This document shows, piece by piece, positions 46,892-56,179 of a stretch of 64,000 bases of DNA. Below the pieces are notes generated by a model that was not told where the DNA came from, ran no database searches, and saw only the letters and a list, made by a program, of their open reading frames with translations. The position numbers and the translations under genes are program-made. Each line of letters opens with the position of its first letter. The first letter of the stretch is position 1. The DNA comes from Anaerolineaceae bacterium (GTDB lineage: Bacteria; Chloroflexota; Anaerolineae; Anaerolineales; Anaerolineaceae), in contig JAENZD010000001.1 of the NCBI GenBank assembly GCA_016841445.1, forward strand, positions 1 through 64,000. The letters are read 5' to 3'.

Positions 46892-48396
46892 TGTTGGATC
46901 CTTGTTCTCACATCTTCGGTTGCAGCAGTAAGGATTTTTTCCTGTGTTGCCGCCTCTCGGGAAAACTCTGCGGTGATATAACCCTCACGCATAACTATAA
47001 TACGGTCGCTCATCCCCAAGATTTCGGGCAATTCCGATGAAATTAAAATGATCGCCATACCTTCAGCGGCGAGTTTTGTCATGAGCATGTGCACGGCAGC
47101 TTTGGTTCCCACATCAATTCCGCGGGTTGGTTCATCCAGGATTAAGATCCGGGGGTTGGTCGACAGCCATTTGCCAAGGACAACTTTTTGCTGGTTCCCC
47201 CCGGAAAGCTCGCGAGTTTTCTGTTGAATGCTGGTTGCACGGACCTCCATCTGGCAGGCGACTTCGAAGGCCTCTTTGTTTTCACTGCGGATTTGAATCC
47301 AGCCTACTTGAGAAAACCGGTCCAGACGAGGTAAGGTGATATTCTTGGTGATATTCATTTGGGGTATGAGTCCATGCTGCAGGCGATCTTCGGGGACATA
47401 TGCCAACCCTAACGCCATCGCCTGGCGGGGAGAAGTGATCGAAACCGTCTGACCATCCAATTTAATGGTACCGCTAGTTGCTCCTCTGATACCAAATATG
47501 GTGTTGGCAACATCCGTCCTGCCTGCGCCAACCAACCCTGCAAAGCCAAGGATTTCTCCCCGGCGCAATTCAAAACTGACATCCCCGAAGGTCGTACCAT
47601 TAGAGAGGTTCTCAACGCTCAATACCACATCAGATGGGGGGACCTCAATTTTTGGGAACTGTTCCGAAATTGAACGCCCAACCATCATCCTGATGAGATC
47701 TTCCCGGTTGGTTTCTGCGATGGGTTTTGTATCCACATAGGATCCGTCCCTCAGTACAGTGACCCGGTCAGCGATTTCGAAGAGTTCCTCAAGGCGGTGT
47801 GATATGAAAATGACGGCAGTCCCATTCTTACGTATGTTTCTCACGAGCCTGAACAGGTCTTCCACTTCATTTAGTGTCAGGGATGAGGTGGGTTCGTCCA
47901 TGATCAGGACACGTGCATTAATTGAGAAAGCGCGTGCAATCTCGACCATTTGCTGTTCTGCAATGCTCAGATTGCGAGCTTTTTGCTTCAGGTCAATTTT
48001 GACGCCTAGCGAATCGAGTAATTTTTTCGCTTCCGCATATAATTTTCGCCAATCAACCATTTTGGTGTTGTTTAGCGGTTGCCTGCCTATGAAAATATTT
48101 TCTGCAACATCCAGATCAGGGAATAGGCTTAATTCCTGGTAAATCGCAGCGATTCCCACATCACGGGAATCACGGGTGTCGTTAAAGGAAACTCGCTCTT
48201 CATCAAAATAGATTTCACCGGAACTTGGTTGGTGAAACCCAGTAATTATTTTGACTAATGTTGACTTCCCAGCACCGTTTTCACCCAGAAGGGCATGGAT
48301 CTCACCAGTCTTTAAAGAGAAATCCACATTGTGAAGGACTTCAACGCCAGAGAAACTTTTGGAAATATTTCTGAGTTCCAGAATGATTTCACTCAT
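46888..48396 (-). CDS. rhaT: Rhamnose ABC transporter ATPase (two ABC cassettes)
   Basis: The 502-residue protein has two fused cassettes, as in RbsA/MglA/RhaT. The first has Walker A GENGAGKSTLVK near 38-49 and Walker B VLIMDEPTSSLT near 161-172. The second has the variant Walker A GLVGAGRTD near 290, the signature ELSGGNQQKVVLGKWL near 398 and Walker B LILDEPTRGIDVG near 420. It powers uptake of rhamnose through rhaP/rhaQ. It overlaps the end of the regulator gene by 8 bases. Confidence 0.88.
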   Translation of the reverse strand: MSEIILELRNISKSFSGVEVLHNVDFSLKTGEIHALLGENGAGKSTLVKIITGFHQPSSGEIYFDEERVSFNDTRDSRDVGIAAIYQELSLFPDLDVAENIFIGRQPLNNTKMVDWRKLYAEAKKLLDSLGVKIDLKQKARNLSIAEQQMVEIARAFSINARVLIMDEPTSSLTLNEVEDLFRLVRNIRKNGTAVIFISHRLEELFEIADRVTVLRDGSYVDTKPIAETNREDLIRMMVGRSISEQFPKIEVPPSDVVLSVENLSNGTTFGDVSFELRRGEILGFAGLVGAGRTDVANTIFGIRGATSGTIKLDGQTVSITSPRQAMALGLAYVPEDRLQHGLIPQMNITKNITLPRLDRFSQVGWIQIRSENKEAFEVACQMEVRATSIQQKTRELSGGNQQKVVLGKWLSTNPRILILDEPTRGIDVGTKAAVHMLMTKLAAEGMAIILISSELPEILGMSDRIIVMREGYITAEFSREAATQEKILTAATEDVRTRIQQ

Positions 48397-49180
48397 AATG
48401 ATTATCTGCCTCGTTGCTGCATATGATGGTCTTTATCCCCGATTGTTCCAATTTTTCTATCCATGTTGGGGAAATTCGTTCATCGGTCAGGAGCTTATGA
48501 ATCTCTTCAATACTGGAAAAAGGTGTCAGGTCTTCCTTGCCAAATTTAGAAGAATCGATCAAGGCATAAATTTTTTGGCATGACTCCATGACTTTGCGTT
48601 TCAGTTGGGCTTCATTTATTTGAAGTTCTGTCATCCCGCGCTCTATAGTAAAACCGCTGCAGGAGAGAAAAGCTTTTTGGACATAAAGGTCCTTTATGAT
48701 TTGTTCGCTCAATAAGCCCGTGACGGATGACGTGTTGTAATTAACCGCTCCGCCGATCAGAATGACATTATTGGAAGGATTCCTGGCAAGTTCTTGCGCA
48801 ACCTCAAACCCATTGGTTATCACCCGTAATTCCTCATGTTTTGAAAGCTCGCAGGCAAAACAATAGCCTGTTGTACTGGCGTCGATCAGGATTGAATCGC
48901 CATTTTCAACAAATTGAGCTGCTTTCACTGCAATTGCACGTTTCGCATCCAGGTTTTTCGCATAACGACTCTTGAAGGAGTTATTTCCTACCTGGAGCGG
49001 CTCGGATAAGACCGCACCGCCGTGAACGCGTTTGACGCGCCCCTCATTCTCAAGTGCATTAAGGTCGTTGCGGATGGTGCTTTCTGATACCCCCAACTTG
49101 TCTGCCATTTCAGTGACACGTAAGCAGGCTTCTTTTCGAAGCGTATCAAGGATGTAAAGCTGTCTTTTTTGTGTGGTCAA
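48389..49180 (-). CDS. rhaR: DeoR-family regulator of rhamnose genes
   Basis: This encodes a 263-residue repressor-type protein. The N-terminal winged helix (RQLYILDTLRKEACLRVTEMADKLGVSESTIRNDLNALENEGRVKRVHGGAV, about 5-55) is the DeoR signature. The C-terminal sugar-phosphate-sensing domain shows ILIDASTTGYCFACEL and VILIGGAVNYNTSSVTG, typical of the SorC/DeoR effector site. As first gene of the rhamnose operon it probably autoregulates, sensing a rhamnose-derived phosphate; candidate operators lie upstream. Confidence 0.85.
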   Translation of the reverse strand: MTTQKRQLYILDTLRKEACLRVTEMADKLGVSESTIRNDLNALENEGRVKRVHGGAVLSEPLQVGNNSFKSRYAKNLDAKRAIAVKAAQFVENGDSILIDASTTGYCFACELSKHEELRVITNGFEVAQELARNPSNNVILIGGAVNYNTSSVTGLLSEQIIKDLYVQKAFLSCSGFTIERGMTELQINEAQLKRKVMESCQKIYALIDSSKFGKEDLTPFSSIEEIHKLLTDERISPTWIEKLEQSGIKTIICSNEADNHYE

Positions 49181-49200
49181 GTTAGCGCCTTACTGTTATC

Positions 49201-49258
49201 TGTAGAATAATTGATGATATCTACAAATTATCATAAATTAATTCTTGAAATATGTCAA
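49201..49258 (-). promoter_or_regulatory. Rhamnose operon promoter with candidate DeoR operator
   Basis: On the minus strand TTGACA (49253-49258) and TATGAT (49230-49235) are separated by 17 bases. Just downstream TGTAGA (49201-49206) and TCTACA (49220-49225) form an inverted repeat, spanning the start site. The 11-mer TGTAGAATAAT recurs exactly at 49340-49350, making it a likely second operator copy. Confidence 0.65.
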
Positions 49259-49428
49259 GATAATTGCAGAAATTACTCGAATATGCTGATATTTCAATGA
49301 ATTCCTTTAAAAATCTTCAAATCCGCCCTGATAGAAGTATGTAGAATAATGGACAGAGATACGATAAGCTGAGTTAAATGGATCATTTGAGAGCTGTATT
49401 ACCACCCTATTAATTAATATTTGAGGAA

Positions 49429-50805
49429 TTAATCGTTCAATCGATCAAGTTGGTTGATCACCTGTTGTGGACTAAGATCTGGTGTGATGAATCCGGCGAT
49501 CAGCTCAGGAGCAATAGCAGGGTTTGCCACCCTGCCCACCTTTTCATAGAAAGCATTTTTTGATTTACGATCCCCAAAATGATGATTGGCCCAATCGCTC
49601 TGGTAGCCCATGCCGGTCAGCCTTTCCATGCCGGTATGGCCATATAAGAAATAAGCGCCGGCTATGAAAATATCTCTGATTGGTGATAGCTCAGGGGTGT
49701 CAAAATCATCCATCAGCTTTTGCCCGTACGCGTTCATTTCGGTCCCGACCAGGACTGGCAGGTTAAGATCCTGGGCGAGTTCGACAACTTTATAGAGTTT
49801 GTTTATTTTTCGTGTCTTTTCCGCAGGATCTGAGATATTCCAGTTGCGGTCCGGGATGATATTCAGTGCTGCAGCACCCTTGGAGATCAATAAATCGAGC
49901 AACGACTCCATTTCACGCTCGCCAGCCGAGGTGCCGTCCAGCCAGGCAGCGCATGGCAGGGCTTTGGCTGCACGGATAATGGCGTGATATTCATCCACTG
50001 TTGGAAAGGTGGTTTCATCCGGTTGAATATAGCCCACACCCCCGCGCTTCATCAGCTTTTTGCGCAGCAAGTTATTGAAGGCGTTTTGGTCTTTGAGGAC
50101 CATTTTGATGTCTTCCAGTGGAAGATCCAGCTTTTCGCCCCAGAATTGAACAGGATCATCCAAGACAATAAAGGATTTTTCTGCAATTTTCTGCACCATG
50201 TGGCGCTCAGTCACGTTTCCGGCTGGGGTCAGCGGGACGATATCCTCTTCATAATCCAACGAGAGGGGTGCCAGAAACTGGTTTACTCTTTTTAAGATCT
50301 GCTGATTGCGCTGTGATACCCGGTGGCGGATATCCTTCAATGCAGGCTCCGCAACTTCAGGCACTGCGGAAGAGGAGAAGCCGGTGCCCATGTGATAGCA
50401 AACGCCCGGCTCGCCCGGAGAATTGATCTCCACCTGGCTGAATTCCGGGATGAATACCCGTGTTTCGATGCCGGCTGTGCTGCGCAGGCCGACAACATCA
50501 CAGGCATCCAAAAATTCATCTACGCCATCCAGAACGTCAAAGTCAATGATCCCCATGAACTTTGCCCCCAGTTTTCGCCCCAACCAGGCGATGTGCGAGG
50601 GGGAAAATCCATACCCGTTAAAGGAGTAGAAGGTATGGCAGTGCAGGTTAGCGATATCTCTTGCTTGCGGCAGTTTAACGGCACCTGTTTGAGCCAGTTC
50701 TGCCAATTCCTGCAGGGCAGCTTGCCGCATGCTGAGATCGAAATGATCTAGCTGTTCTTCAAGCTGTGTGATTTGGGTGGATTGCTTATTTTCATTCATT
50801 GTCAT
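49429..50805 (-). CDS. PHP-domain protein
   Basis: The 458-residue protein has the polymerase-and-histidinol-phosphatase fold, a metal-dependent phosphoesterase. NLHCHTFYS at 53-61 gives the first two His ligands (H55, H57). GIIDFD at 85-90 replaces the usual third His of DHD with Phe89, so one metal site is altered. E114 in GIETRVF is kept. Later helices have no recognised domain. It is transcribed after fucI in the same direction but across a 259-base gap with a hairpin, so membership in that operon is uncertain. Substrate unknown. Confidence 0.6.
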   Translation of the reverse strand: MTMNENKQSTQITQLEEQLDHFDLSMRQAALQELAELAQTGAVKLPQARDIANLHCHTFYSFNGYGFSPSHIAWLGRKLGAKFMGIIDFDVLDGVDEFLDACDVVGLRSTAGIETRVFIPEFSQVEINSPGEPGVCYHMGTGFSSSAVPEVAEPALKDIRHRVSQRNQQILKRVNQFLAPLSLDYEEDIVPLTPAGNVTERHMVQKIAEKSFIVLDDPVQFWGEKLDLPLEDIKMVLKDQNAFNNLLRKKLMKRGGVGYIQPDETTFPTVDEYHAIIRAAKALPCAAWLDGTSAGEREMESLLDLLISKGAAALNIIPDRNWNISDPAEKTRKINKLYKVVELAQDLNLPVLVGTEMNAYGQKLMDDFDTPELSPIRDIFIAGAYFLYGHTGMERLTGMGYQSDWANHHFGDRKSKNAFYEKVGRVANPAIAPELIAGFITPDLSPQQVINQLDRLND

Positions 50806-50987
50806 ATTCTCTTGGTTTTGGATTTGCCGGGTTTAATTATCAATCTTATTCTAACATGGTGATTTCAATAACTCAGGGATTAAACAACAACTTAATGATG
50901 ATTCCAAATAAGTCTACCTGCATAAGCAAGTAGCTGATCTGGTAAATTTCCTGATTGAGCAACATGAGCAATTGAAAAAACTATATG

Positions 50988-51019
50988 GGTAGGGGCAGCA
51001 CGCTTTGGCTGCCCCTACC
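50988..51019. repeat. Perfect 12-bp hairpin repeat
   Basis: GGTAGGGGCAGC and GCTGCCCCTACC enclose an 8-base loop between fucI and the PHP gene. There is no T run, so read-through is possible. The rest of 50806-51064 shows nothing else. Confidence 0.6.
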
Positions 51020-51064
51020 ATAATCTATGGAGATTGATGATTATTTTCGATTGCCACCACAGCT

Positions 51065-52870
51065 TTAGTATTGACCATAAATGGGGCCAAAATTCTTGCA
51101 AGCCCGGAAGTCCGCACCCTGCATATCCATCACGCCAAAGGCTGTCCATGTGCTGGGGCGGAAGAGATCTGCTTCTGCCACATTGTGCATGCAGACCGGG
51201 ATGCGCAGGATAGAAGCCAGTGCGATCAGGTCAGCACCGATATGGCCGTAGCTGATCGAGCCGTGGTTTGCACCCCAGTTCGCCATCACGGAATAGACGT
51301 CCTTAAAAGCGTTATTCTCAGCCAACCGCGGGACGAACCAGTGCGTTGGCCAGGTGGGGTCGGTGCGTTCATTCAAAGTTTTGTGAACTTCCATCGGGAT
51401 ATCGACTGTCCAACCTTCTGCAATCTGCAGTACAGGTCCGAGACCTTTGACGATATTCAGACGGCTCATGGTCATGGGCATTTCGCCCTTGGTGAGGAAC
51501 CCGGAGGAATATCCGCCGCCCCGGAAGTAGCCGGTGCTGGCGGGATACCAGTCGGTTGCTTCGAGACAGGCTGCAGCTTCATCTTCCATGATCTCCCAAT
51601 AAGGTTTCATGACCGGCTTGCCATCTTTCTTCTGCATGCCTGTGGCGTCGAGGGTGGCCGCACCGCTGTTGATCAGGTGGATCATGCCGCCTTCAGCGTG
51701 ACCTTGCAAGTCGTATCCAGTCACTCGCTTGACAGCTTCCGGGCTCCAATAGGTACGGACATCGGCGAAAATCTGGGCGGTATTGGTCAGCAAGTACCCG
51801 AAGAGCATGCCCAAGCCGTTAAGCGCATCATTCTCAGTAGCCATGATATAAGGCGCCCGGATGCCGTTCCAGTCAAAGGAGGAGTTCAGGATGGCTTCCA
51901 TGAAATCCCCGTTGGGGAAGTGATCGGTCCATTGGCGCTGCCCCTGGAAACCCGATGCGATGGCATTGTGTCCCATGGCTTCTTCACCATAACCGAGCGC
52001 TTCCAATTTCGGGTTGCCGACCATCAAATCACGCCCAATCAATGCCATTTTCACGACAGTTTCCCAATCCCTGTCTTTTTGCTCTCTGGAGCGCTGCATG
52101 TGTTCCGGGTTGTGGTCCCTTCCTTCACGGCAGTTGGCCTTTGTCCACGACAATGCCCGGGTATATTCTTCCTTGTCATAGATCTCTTCATCGATCCGGC
52201 GTGTGAACTCGCTCATATCGATGGCTTCCACGCGCATACCCAGGTAGGCTTCGAATAGATCCTGATCGACGATTGAACCTGCAATGCCCATCGAGGTCCC
52301 ACCGATTGAGAGGTAGGATTTTCCGCGCATCATGGCTGCGGCTAAACCTGCCCTGGCAAAACGCAGCAGTTTTTCCTGGACATCCTCAGGAATGGTCTCA
52401 TCATCGTTATCCTGGACATCATGACCATAAATGGAGAAGGCTGGCAGGCCTTTTTGGTTGTGTGCTGCCAGGACTGCCGCTAAATAGACCGCGCCAGGCC
52501 GCTCTGTGCCGTTAAACCCCCAGACAGCCTTCGGGGTTATGGGATCCATATCCATGGTCTCAGAGCCATAGCACCAGCATGGTGTCACGGTGATTGAGAC
52601 GCCCACACCTTCACGGGCAAATTTCTCAGCGCACTTTGCTGATTCTGCGACACCGCCGATGGTTGTGTCTGCGATGACGCATTCCACCGGTTCACCGTCA
52701 GGATAGTGCATGTTCTCGCTCAGCAGCTGCGCCACCCGTTTGGCCATGCCCATGGTTTGGTCTTCAAGGCTTTCACGGACGCCGTTCATGCGCCCGTCAA
52801 TGGTTGGCCGGATCCCAATCTTAGGCATGGATCCGATCCATCGCTTTCCAAATCCCTTTTTCTCTGCCAT
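51065..52870 (-). CDS. fucI: L-fucose isomerase
   Basis: This Mn2+-dependent isomerase converts L-fucose to L-fuculose and in other species also accepts D-arabinose and L-galactose. The 601-residue length matches E. coli FucI (591). Conserved regions: [12 protein letters not shown] at the start; [19 protein letters not shown] near 363-381 and [13 protein letters not shown] near 388-400 with the metal Glu and Asp; [14 protein letters not shown] near 543-556 with the third ligand. AAGGAT leads its ATG. No fuculokinase or fuculose aldolase is adjacent, so the classical fucose route is incomplete here. Confidence 0.92.
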   Translation of the reverse strand: MAEKKGFGKRWIGSMPKIGIRPTIDGRMNGVRESLEDQTMGMAKRVAQLLSENMHYPDGEPVECVIADTTIGGVAESAKCAEKFAREGVGVSITVTPCWCYGSETMDMDPITPKAVWGFNGTERPGAVYLAAVLAAHNQKGLPAFSIYGHDVQDNDDETIPEDVQEKLLRFARAGLAAAMMRGKSYLSIGGTSMGIAGSIVDQDLFEAYLGMRVEAIDMSEFTRRIDEEIYDKEEYTRALSWTKANCREGRDHNPEHMQRSREQKDRDWETVVKMALIGRDLMVGNPKLEALGYGEEAMGHNAIASGFQGQRQWTDHFPNGDFMEAILNSSFDWNGIRAPYIMATENDALNGLGMLFGYLLTNTAQIFADVRTYWSPEAVKRVTGYDLQGHAEGGMIHLINSGAATLDATGMQKKDGKPVMKPYWEIMEDEAAACLEATDWYPASTGYFRGGGYSSGFLTKGEMPMTMSRLNIVKGLGPVLQIAEGWTVDIPMEVHKTLNERTDPTWPTHWFVPRLAENNAFKDVYSVMANWGANHGSISYGHIGADLIALASILRIPVCMHNVAEADLFRPSTWTAFGVMDMQGADFRACKNFGPIYGQY

Positions 52871-52926
52871 ATCTTTTATCCTTTCAGTTCTTATGGTCCC
52901 TGATCATAATGGACCACCAGGTTTGG

Positions 52927-53337
52927 TTATTGTTCTGTGACTCTTCCTGATTCCAGCATCATGTTTGCATATTGGATCGTATCCCCGGTCCGTATGATCC
53001 CAATAGCCTTTGGAACGGATTTCTTGATATCATCCGATGGTTTAAAGGTGAGAGGGATCTTCCCGAAAGCCGAAAAGAAGGCCTGCTGAACAGCCTCCGT
53101 GTTTTCTAGTTTGAATTCTTCTGCCATGGTGACCTTGCAGATATCAAAGTTGGGCTTGATCGCTTCAAAGACCTGCAAGACCGTGGGAATATCATCAATC
53201 AGTGATAAATCGATGATTTCCACGTCCGGGAAGTAAGTGTAACCGCGGTCTGCGATCACCAGGGTATTGTTGTGCCGGACACGAGCCAATAAATCATTTA
53301 ATTGGGGATTTAATATGCCTTTTTTGAGCAAAGCCAC
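52927..53337 (-). CDS. RbsD/FucU family sugar mutarotase
   Basis: The 136-residue protein converts sugar anomers or pyranose and furanose forms. LNDLLARVRHNNTLVIADRG near 13-32 carries the catalytic His20 and the Asp of the family; the C-terminal TIQYANMMLESG is also typical. With FucI next to it, FucU-like L-fucose mutarotase is the likelier role, but sequence alone does not separate FucU from RbsD. GGAGGTGGC before its start is a strong binding site. Confidence 0.82.
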   Translation of the reverse strand: MALLKKGILNPQLNDLLARVRHNNTLVIADRGYTYFPDVEIIDLSLIDDIPTVLQVFEAIKPNFDICKVTMAEEFKLENTEAVQQAFFSAFGKIPLTFKPSDDIKKSVPKAIGIIRTGDTIQYANMMLESGRVTEQ

Positions 53338-53381
53338 CTCCTGATTTCATGTTAAACGTGATAAATTTTAAGCATTTAATG

Positions 53382-54236
53382 CTAAAATCCTCTCAAATCG
53401 GTACTGACCCGACGTGGTAGCCCAGGCTTGGGTTTCCTCTCGAGGACTTTGTATTCAATGTTCATGCTATTGAAGAAGGCGCGTTTTTCCGGCCGGTCGC
53501 CATCATGATTCACGATGAAAATATCGGGTTTGATGGACCGGACTTCTGGTTCAGCATCCAGCCAGCCAGAGCCGGTTGAAAGGATGGCTTTTTTGACATG
53601 CCGGATGGACTGCACCCAATACAACCGTTCTTCTTGGGGAAACAGCGGGTGCCCCTCACCTTTGAGCAGCCTGAGGTTTTCATCGTGACCTACCACAATA
53701 TAGAGATCCCCAAAAGCGGATACTTCTTCAAAAAACCGGACATGCCCTGTATGCACCCAATCAAAACAACCGGAGACCATGACCTTTTTTTTCTCAGTTG
53801 AACCTGGTTTTTCTTGTGGGTCAGGCATTGGAAAACCCAACAATTTGTTCTTTGGCAGGATAATGAAATCATTTTCGTTTTCCAGGAGAAAGGAGCCCAA
53901 ATCTGTGTTTGCCTGCTCCCTTGTGATGATCCACAGCGGAATTCGCCCTTCCTCTTTAGATTTCTGTTGAAGATCCGGGTTCATAACAGGAGCGATTTGG
54001 TCTGTGATGCTGATATCCGTGACAAAACGAATTGCTTGCAGATAATAGCGCCTTTCCTCAAGTAGAAACTTTGGTGGCTTACCTGTTGCTTGTTCAACTG
54101 CCTTATCGGAGTACAGCATGACATGGACATCCCCAAGTAAGCGATCCGCTTCCTGAATAAAACGAAGATCCTGGGTGCGTAGATCGTCAAATGCGCCAAA
54201 AACCAATGCTTTAAAATCGTGTCCAGTTTCGATCAA
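53382..54236 (-). CDS. Two-domain nucleotidyltransferase, first domain degenerate
   Basis: The 284-residue protein carries two cytidylyltransferase-like (HxGH) domains. The C-terminal one (151-284) is intact: GCFDWVHTGH at 156-165, then LLKGEGHPLFPQEERL at 190-205, similar to HldE/TagD adenylyl- or cytidylyl-transferases, and RVSTDLRG near the end. The N-terminal one (8-125) has the same fold start, FGAFDDLRTQD at 13-23, in which RTQD replaces HTGH. This parallels eukaryotic ethanolamine-phosphate cytidylyltransferase. TTG at 54236 is used because GAGGAGGG precedes it and it begins just after the upstream stop; the longer ATG reading overlaps the kinase gene. It probably activates the phosphate made by the kinase. 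Confidence 0.72.
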   Translation of the reverse strand: MIETGHDFKALVFGAFDDLRTQDLRFIQEADRLLGDVHVMLYSDKAVEQATGKPPKFLLEERRYYLQAIRFVTDISITDQIAPVMNPDLQQKSKEEGRIPLWIITREQANTDLGSFLLENENDFIILPKNKLLGFPMPDPQEKPGSTEKKKVMVSGCFDWVHTGHVRFFEEVSAFGDLYIVVGHDENLRLLKGEGHPLFPQEERLYWVQSIRHVKKAILSTGSGWLDAEPEVRSIKPDIFIVNHDGDRPEKRAFFNSMNIEYKVLERKPKPGLPRRVSTDLRGF

Positions 54237-54237
54237 G

Positions 54238-55035
54238 TTAATTTCCCTCCTCAGGCTTAATTCTAATGCTAACGCCGAATGTGCCCGGCACGGGTTCATC
54301 TGAAATGATGTAAAAATAGCCACCGCCGCAGCCCGAATACATTGCGCCATGGTAGCGGGATTGGTAATAAGATAATAATGCCATCAGGTCCATGGTGATG
54401 GTGGGATGCCGGACAACATGGGGCAGGATCGCTTCCCAACAGCGCATGGTTTCATTCATCGTTTCCCCCAAGCTTTGAGCATCCATTTCGTTGATTGCAT
54501 CAAAGCAGTCTTTTCCGGTTTTACCAAGCCGGCCGATCCATTCTGGATCAAGGTTCTTAATGCCTAATGGAAAATAACCTGGGGGGCGCTGGTTGACAGG
54601 TAAAACATGGATAACGCTTTCAAGCCAGGCAGCCACCTGGGAGTCGTTATTTGATTCAATGTGAACAGGAAAATAGCCGTCTTCGAAATTTACGTCATAA
54701 TCAAGACGGTTGATCCCAGGAAATAGGATGCCGGCCATGTCCTGCGAACCGGAGGGATCAGGTTTATCAGCGTTTTCAAGCCGGTACAGTTCACGCATTA
54801 AAATTTGAGGGTCTTCATCCGGCAGGGTATCACCCCAAAGCCGGATCGCGGCCTGACGGGTGCTGGTGCCAAGTCCGCATTTTGGCATCCAAGCGAAGGT
54901 AGGATTCACCGCGACCACCACCATCGAACCGGGGGGTTCGGGGTTATGCCTTGAAACAAATGGTTGGTCGATCCATCCACCAGATAATGCCAACCGGTAA
55001 GGCATTTTACTGATAATGGCATTAAGTCCTGGCAT
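54238..55035 (-). CDS. GHMP-family sugar kinase
   Basis: The 265-residue kinase resembles the fucokinase/HddA branch. Motif 1 is PYRLALSGGWIDQPF at 12-26 (like LAGGWTDTP), motif 2 CGLGTSTR at 53-60 (the ATP-binding GLGSS), then SGSQDMAGILFPG at 95-107, and motif 3 YSGCGGGYFYII at 233-244. Members phosphorylate the anomeric or C7 position of sugars. It is short for the family (usually 320-400). It sits between the epimerase and the nucleotidyltransferase, so it probably makes a sugar-1-phosphate for them. Confidence 0.75.
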   Translation of the reverse strand: MPGLNAIISKMPYRLALSGGWIDQPFVSRHNPEPPGSMVVVAVNPTFAWMPKCGLGTSTRQAAIRLWGDTLPDEDPQILMRELYRLENADKPDPSGSQDMAGILFPGINRLDYDVNFEDGYFPVHIESNNDSQVAAWLESVIHVLPVNQRPPGYFPLGIKNLDPEWIGRLGKTGKDCFDAINEMDAQSLGETMNETMRCWEAILPHVVRHPTITMDLMALLSYYQSRYHGAMYSGCGGGYFYIISDEPVPGTFGVSIRIKPEEGN

Positions 55036-55070
55036 CGATTCCCTTTCTTTACAGGAATTTATTTTACAGC

Positions 55071-56171
55071 TTAAAGTTTTCCGGCAGGTGTGAACTTCCC
55101 GGCTTTCCGATCCTCATATTGTTCTTTGATCCACTTGTAAGTTTTTTTCATGCCGGTTTTGAGCGAGGTATCCGGTTCCCAATCTAAAATGCTTTTAATA
55201 AAAGTGTTGTCGCTGTTTCTGCCGGCGACACCCCTGGGTGCATCCAGTTGATAGTGCCGTTCTAATTTCACACCGGCAATGTCTTCGATCAGGCTGACCA
55301 GGTCATTGATGGTAACCAGCTTGCTGGTCCCCAGGTTGATGGGTGTTGCGATTAGATCATCACAGTGCATGATCAAATCCACGCCTTTGACGCAGTCATC
55401 GATGAACATAAAGCTGCGGGTTTGCGTGCCATCACCCCAAATATCGATGCACAGATCACCGGAATCCATGGCTTCGATCACTTTCCGTGTGAGCGCTGCA
55501 GGTGCTTTTTCCCGGCCGCCGTCCCATGTTCCGTTTGGACCATAAACATTATGAAAACGGGCAATAAAGGTCTTCATCCCACGTTCAGCTGCATATTCCT
55601 GGCAGAACATTTCGGACATCAGTTTTTCCCAGCCGTAACCGCGCTCAGCCATGGCGGGGTAGGCATCCGATTCTTTCAGTGCTCGGACATTGGGGTCTTT
55701 TTGTAGATCAGTGTTATAGGCGCAGGCTGAGGAGGAAAAGAAGTATCGATCCACACCAGCGTGGTAGGCTTCCTCGATCAGATGGGTGTTGATCAGGATA
55801 CTGCGCATACATTCCACCCTGAAGTTCTCGATGAAACCCATGCCGCCCATGTCCGCAGCCAGGTTGTAGACTTCTACCGCACCTTCCACAGCTCGCTTGC
55901 AGTTGGGCTGCTCGCTTAAATCCAGGCATAAGTTTTTAACGCCCGGTGTGGTTTGATACCAGATCGGGAGCGGTTTTTTATCAACAGCGCGGATATTTGT
56001 GAAACCCTGGTCTGCAAAATAACGCACCAGGGAACCGCCGATAAAACCGCCAGCCCCTGTCACCAGGATCAGGTCGTCTTTTTTTCGATCAGGATGTGTT
56101 GCTGCAATCAAATGTTGTTTCAAAATTGTCCTCAATTCTTTCTTACGATCATATTTAAACTTACCAATCAA
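55071..56171 (-). CDS. GDP-mannose 3,5-epimerase-like SDR
   Basis: The 366-residue extended SDR closely resembles plant GDP-mannose 3,5-epimerase (GDP-D-mannose to GDP-L-galactose). Shared blocks are VTGAGGFIGG near 37-46, NLAADMGGMGFI at 103-114, RFHNVYGPNGTW at 205-216, then GGREKAPAA, and WGDGTQTRSFMFIDDC at 245-260. The positions corresponding to the plant catalytic residues are kept: Cys150, Tyr179, Lys183 and Lys222. A basic N-terminal 30 residues precedes the fold. It is 8 bases after the LacI gene and first in the catabolic-side operon. Confidence 0.82.
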   Translation of the reverse strand: MIGKFKYDRKKELRTILKQHLIAATHPDRKKDDLILVTGAGGFIGGSLVRYFADQGFTNIRAVDKKPLPIWYQTTPGVKNLCLDLSEQPNCKRAVEGAVEVYNLAADMGGMGFIENFRVECMRSILINTHLIEEAYHAGVDRYFFSSSACAYNTDLQKDPNVRALKESDAYPAMAERGYGWEKLMSEMFCQEYAAERGMKTFIARFHNVYGPNGTWDGGREKAPAALTRKVIEAMDSGDLCIDIWGDGTQTRSFMFIDDCVKGVDLIMHCDDLIATPINLGTSKLVTINDLVSLIEDIAGVKLERHYQLDAPRGVAGRNSDNTFIKSILDWEPDTSLKTGMKKTYKWIKEQYEDRKAGKFTPAGKL

Positions 56172-56179
56172 AAATATTT

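Noticed and set aside
51071-52258. 395-residue plus-strand ORF inside fucI
   Set aside because: It is entirely antisense to a clearly identified L-fucose isomerase, and its His/Arg-rich composition is that of a shadow frame.
54237-54350. N-terminal extension of the nucleotidyltransferase (ATG at 54350)
   Set aside because: It would overlap the kinase gene by over 100 bases and has no domain homology; TTG 54236 follows GAGGAGGG.
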